A DNA stretch of 64,000 nucleotides, from assembly GCF_021018805.1 (NCBI RefSeq), contig NC_086251.1, positions 47,004,767 to 47,068,766 of the forward strand, given 5' to 3'. This document shows, in pieces, positions 61,486 to 64,000 of this stretch; within the stretch, counting starts at the first letter, position 1; every line of letters starts with the position of its first letter. The DNA is from Prinia subflava (lineage: Eukaryota > Chordata > Aves > Passeriformes > Cisticolidae). A model generated the notes under the pieces. It searched no databases. It was not told the origin of the DNA and was given only the letters and a program-made list of their open reading frames with translations. Both the position numbers and the translations under genes were made by a program.

Positions 61486-64000
61486 ACTTTGGCTCTTAAA
61501 GTAGCAACCTGCCAGTTAGGCTGAGAACCAAGATCTCCTAGAAGTCTATACAGACATGCCCTTAGGGTCTGTTTGCATCCTTGCCTCTACAAATTTGCAC
61601 CCTAAACCCAAACTATTCATATTGGAACCTAATTAATTATTCTGATACAAGAACAACTTTTAGGCTCCTTGAAATTTTCAGACAATATTTGTGGTTAGAA
61701 TAATGCAAATGTCTTGACTGCACCTATACAAAGGTGCTCACTCCTAAACAGAGACAGATATTAATAACTGTAGACGTGATACAAGCAAAGTGCAGGAAGA
61801 AAATTAAGGGGCACCAAGGATAAGCTTTCAAGGCAGGATCAGAAAAACCTGTATACAGGCACGAAGGCCAGCAGTAGCAAACTTTAGGCACAAACATATT
61901 TGTCACCATCATCATCAAGAATTCTTTTGGTTTTAAAAAGCATGTTTGGCATCAGACCACACAGTGCTTTGGCATTACTGGTCCAGATAAACCTCACCCC
62001 CACCAATACTTCTTATTTTTGTGGTTTTAAACACACTCAAAAAGTAGAAAAGAATGAAAGAAACTGCACAACAAGAAGCAGTCTATGTTTGAATGATATT
62101 AGGATAAAAACCCTGAACACTATTCCTTATAACAAAATTAGCGAGATCTAATCACAATATACTCAAAACAGACTAAAAAAGGAATGTTTTAAATTTAATC
62201 TTAGAGAGGTTGGTAAGATAATTTACTCTGTACTTACAGCATCTTTTGGTAATATCTTCTCCATTAATGAGAAGGGCTTTGTTTGTTAGGCATTTCCCTT
62301 ATGCTTCTCAACCAAAACCCCCAAATATTTAGTCTACCACTGCCTTTTGATGCTTAAAAATTTAATTAGAATAAAGTTTTGCATACTGAGCTATACCAAA
62401 CCTCACCTGCTCTGCAATTTGGTGGCTAAATTGGCAGTACTTCTCCCATTTAAGAGAGAAAAGCACATCCAGAACCATACTGGTGAATAGGCCAAGTTAC
62501 TTACAGTACCCTATTTCTTCATTGCTGAGATTTACTATATCACATTTTAAAAATATTAATATTTTAAAAGGAAAGAAACAATAAAAGTGAAATCTACAGG
62601 GCTTGACCAAAGTGATAAAACAGAAGTTGCTTTTGAAATTGAGCTCACTTCTACCTTCTCTTGTGCTTTCTCTCTCTTTCTGTCTATATTTCTAAACAGA
62701 AAAAGAAATGCAATGTTTGTAAACTCATAGGTAGACTGCAAGTTTTAAAGTTTGGGTTTTTTCTCCCAAAAATTCAAATATGAAAGGAAAGAAAGGAATT
62801 ACTTTAAAGGTAAGGAGCAAGGGCAAGTGAAACTCTTAATATGCATGCCAATCAGAACAGTGACATTTCAGTAACTTCAGTATAACTGACACGATTACAA
62901 AAAAAAAGTAACTATTCAAATCCATACACTCTAACTAATTACGTTTAGCCAATTAGGAGTCATTTACACAGTATTAAGGCCAGAAACAATTTCACATTAC
63001 AAGAAGTTACTACATAAGCAAAAAGCAAGAAATGTGACAGATCAAGACATTAATTCTTAAGCAGTAAGAGAACATCCTAATACCGAGGTGTGCCATTTAC
63101 CATACTGCTTTATATTGCCCTACAAAGGTGAAATTTTAAAAAATTAAATTCTCAAAAAGATAAAATCTTGAAAAATTTAAAAAGGACTGCAATTCTATGG
63201 CTTGCTTCCATAACTTTATTAAAGGCCTGAGCAAATGCACAAGACTGCATACTCTGCACAATGGATTATTGTGACTAATGTCTGTGTCTGTCTTCCATCA
63301 GGTTTAAGAAGGTGGAGACGTATAACTTAATCCACAATTAGAAAAACATCCTGGTAAGCATTTGGATATTTATCTATGAGAGACAACATAGTTGCAACTT
63401 CAGACAGTTCTGTTTTCCCTCTCTTCCTTTCATATTTAGACTTTCAGTACACCCACAATGCTATAAAACTTCTACAAAACATTAATTAACACTGGGCATT
63501 ATTTTCTGAACAAAATGTAGAAAATCCCTAATTTGCTACCAGAATCTAAACTCTTTTTTCTTTTTTCTTTTTTTTTCTAAGTCTACTTAAAAAATTATCA
63601 TGGCATACTTCTCATTTTATCCATTGTTACTTCATGCAGAAAGAAAAATTTCAGATATCTCAAATTGCTACAGAAGACCATATTTGCTTGATGCTTGAAA
63701 GTTCTTAACAGACATTTGGGCTTATAAATAAAGCATCTTCAGTGTGCCATTAGAGCTACACAAGCCTAAGTATCTGAAAGAGTCCAATCAAGCAGCAATT
63801 CTGGCATTCATGCATTCAAAATGAAAACACTTGCTGACTAGACTGCAGTTCCACTGCTAGTTGGTCCTCCTAATGGTTCACAGCCTGAAGAGGAAGATCT
63901 CATCCTCCCCATTCTCATCTCTTGTGTTTGCTCCCTTTTCCCACCATTCTTTCTTCTTGGTATCTTCCTACTCTCAATTGCATGGTCCTATCTCTTTTCT

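Larger units (their letters stand above)
58227..64000 (-). other. TTC7B: TTC7B intron (5' of exon N), truncated by window edge
   Basis: At least 5.7 kb of intron. It shows a degenerate GATA-type stretch (58361-58413), a possible ancient SINE remnant (about 61020-61260) and an A/C-rich tract (61441-61485). The upstream coding exon was not found. Confidence 0.75.

Noticed and set aside
62556..62741. Minus-strand frame with an AG-like junction after a pyrimidine run, considered as an alternative exon
   Set aside because: The residues match no part of TTC7B and the frame has no phase-compatible donor. Treated as chance.
58227..64000. Search for the upstream TTC7B exon (around DQELGFFLET … YFKNG)
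   Set aside because: No matching frame was seen on the minus strand. The exon must lie beyond the right edge.
1..64000. CRISPR array, bacterial operon, phage or other novel gene system
   Set aside because: No regularly spaced repeats and no dense gene arrangement. Spliced exons and avian retroelements show this is a vertebrate intron-rich locus, with one known gene explaining all coding signal.

Overview
The window is vertebrate nuclear DNA, almost certainly from a bird and probably a songbird. It is AT-rich and CpG-poor, and its coding sequence lies in short exons with GT-AG introns. It carries several CR1 LINE fragments with the avian 3' end (a CR1 tail close to ATTCTRTGATTCTR). At about 6789-6917 there is a SINE with a tRNA-Ile-like head and a CR1-like tail, the architecture described for the passerine TguSINE1 family.

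Only one gene is supported, and the whole window lies inside it: TTC7B (tetratricopeptide repeat domain 7B) on the minus strand. Fourteen consecutive internal coding exons run from 58226 (most 5') down to 4401 (most 3'). Every junction has GT/AG ends and keeps the reading frame. Joined, they give 1612 nt, or 537 complete codons after one leading split-codon base. This corresponds to about residues 234-770 of the 843-residue human protein as I recall it. The first part of the gene (promoter, start codon, about 233 residues) lies beyond the right edge. The last 73 or so residues and the 3' UTR lie beyond the left edge.

Layout in + coordinates: 1-4400, intron with a CR1 copy; exons at 4401 and 7256; a 10.1 kb intron; exon at 17522; a 4.1 kb intron; exon at 21710; a 13.1 kb intron holding two very old CR1 copies and a perfect short hairpin; a cluster of exons between 34970 and 42961 (E to J, with one CR1 copy in the intron between F and G); exon at 47787; an intron with a tail-to-tail CR1 pair, one member carrying a 136-nt T/G tract; exons at 52666, 55961 and 58148, with an LTR-like repeat between the last two; then 5.8 kb of intron to the right edge.

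TTC7B is known as a scaffold that, with hyccin (FAM126) and EFR3, holds the lipid kinase PI4KA at the plasma membrane, where it makes PI4P. The exons here cover the middle and most of the C-terminal TPR superhelix. I found no second protein gene, functional RNA gene, CRISPR array or novel system. The points worth a second look are repeats and sequence structure inside the introns.
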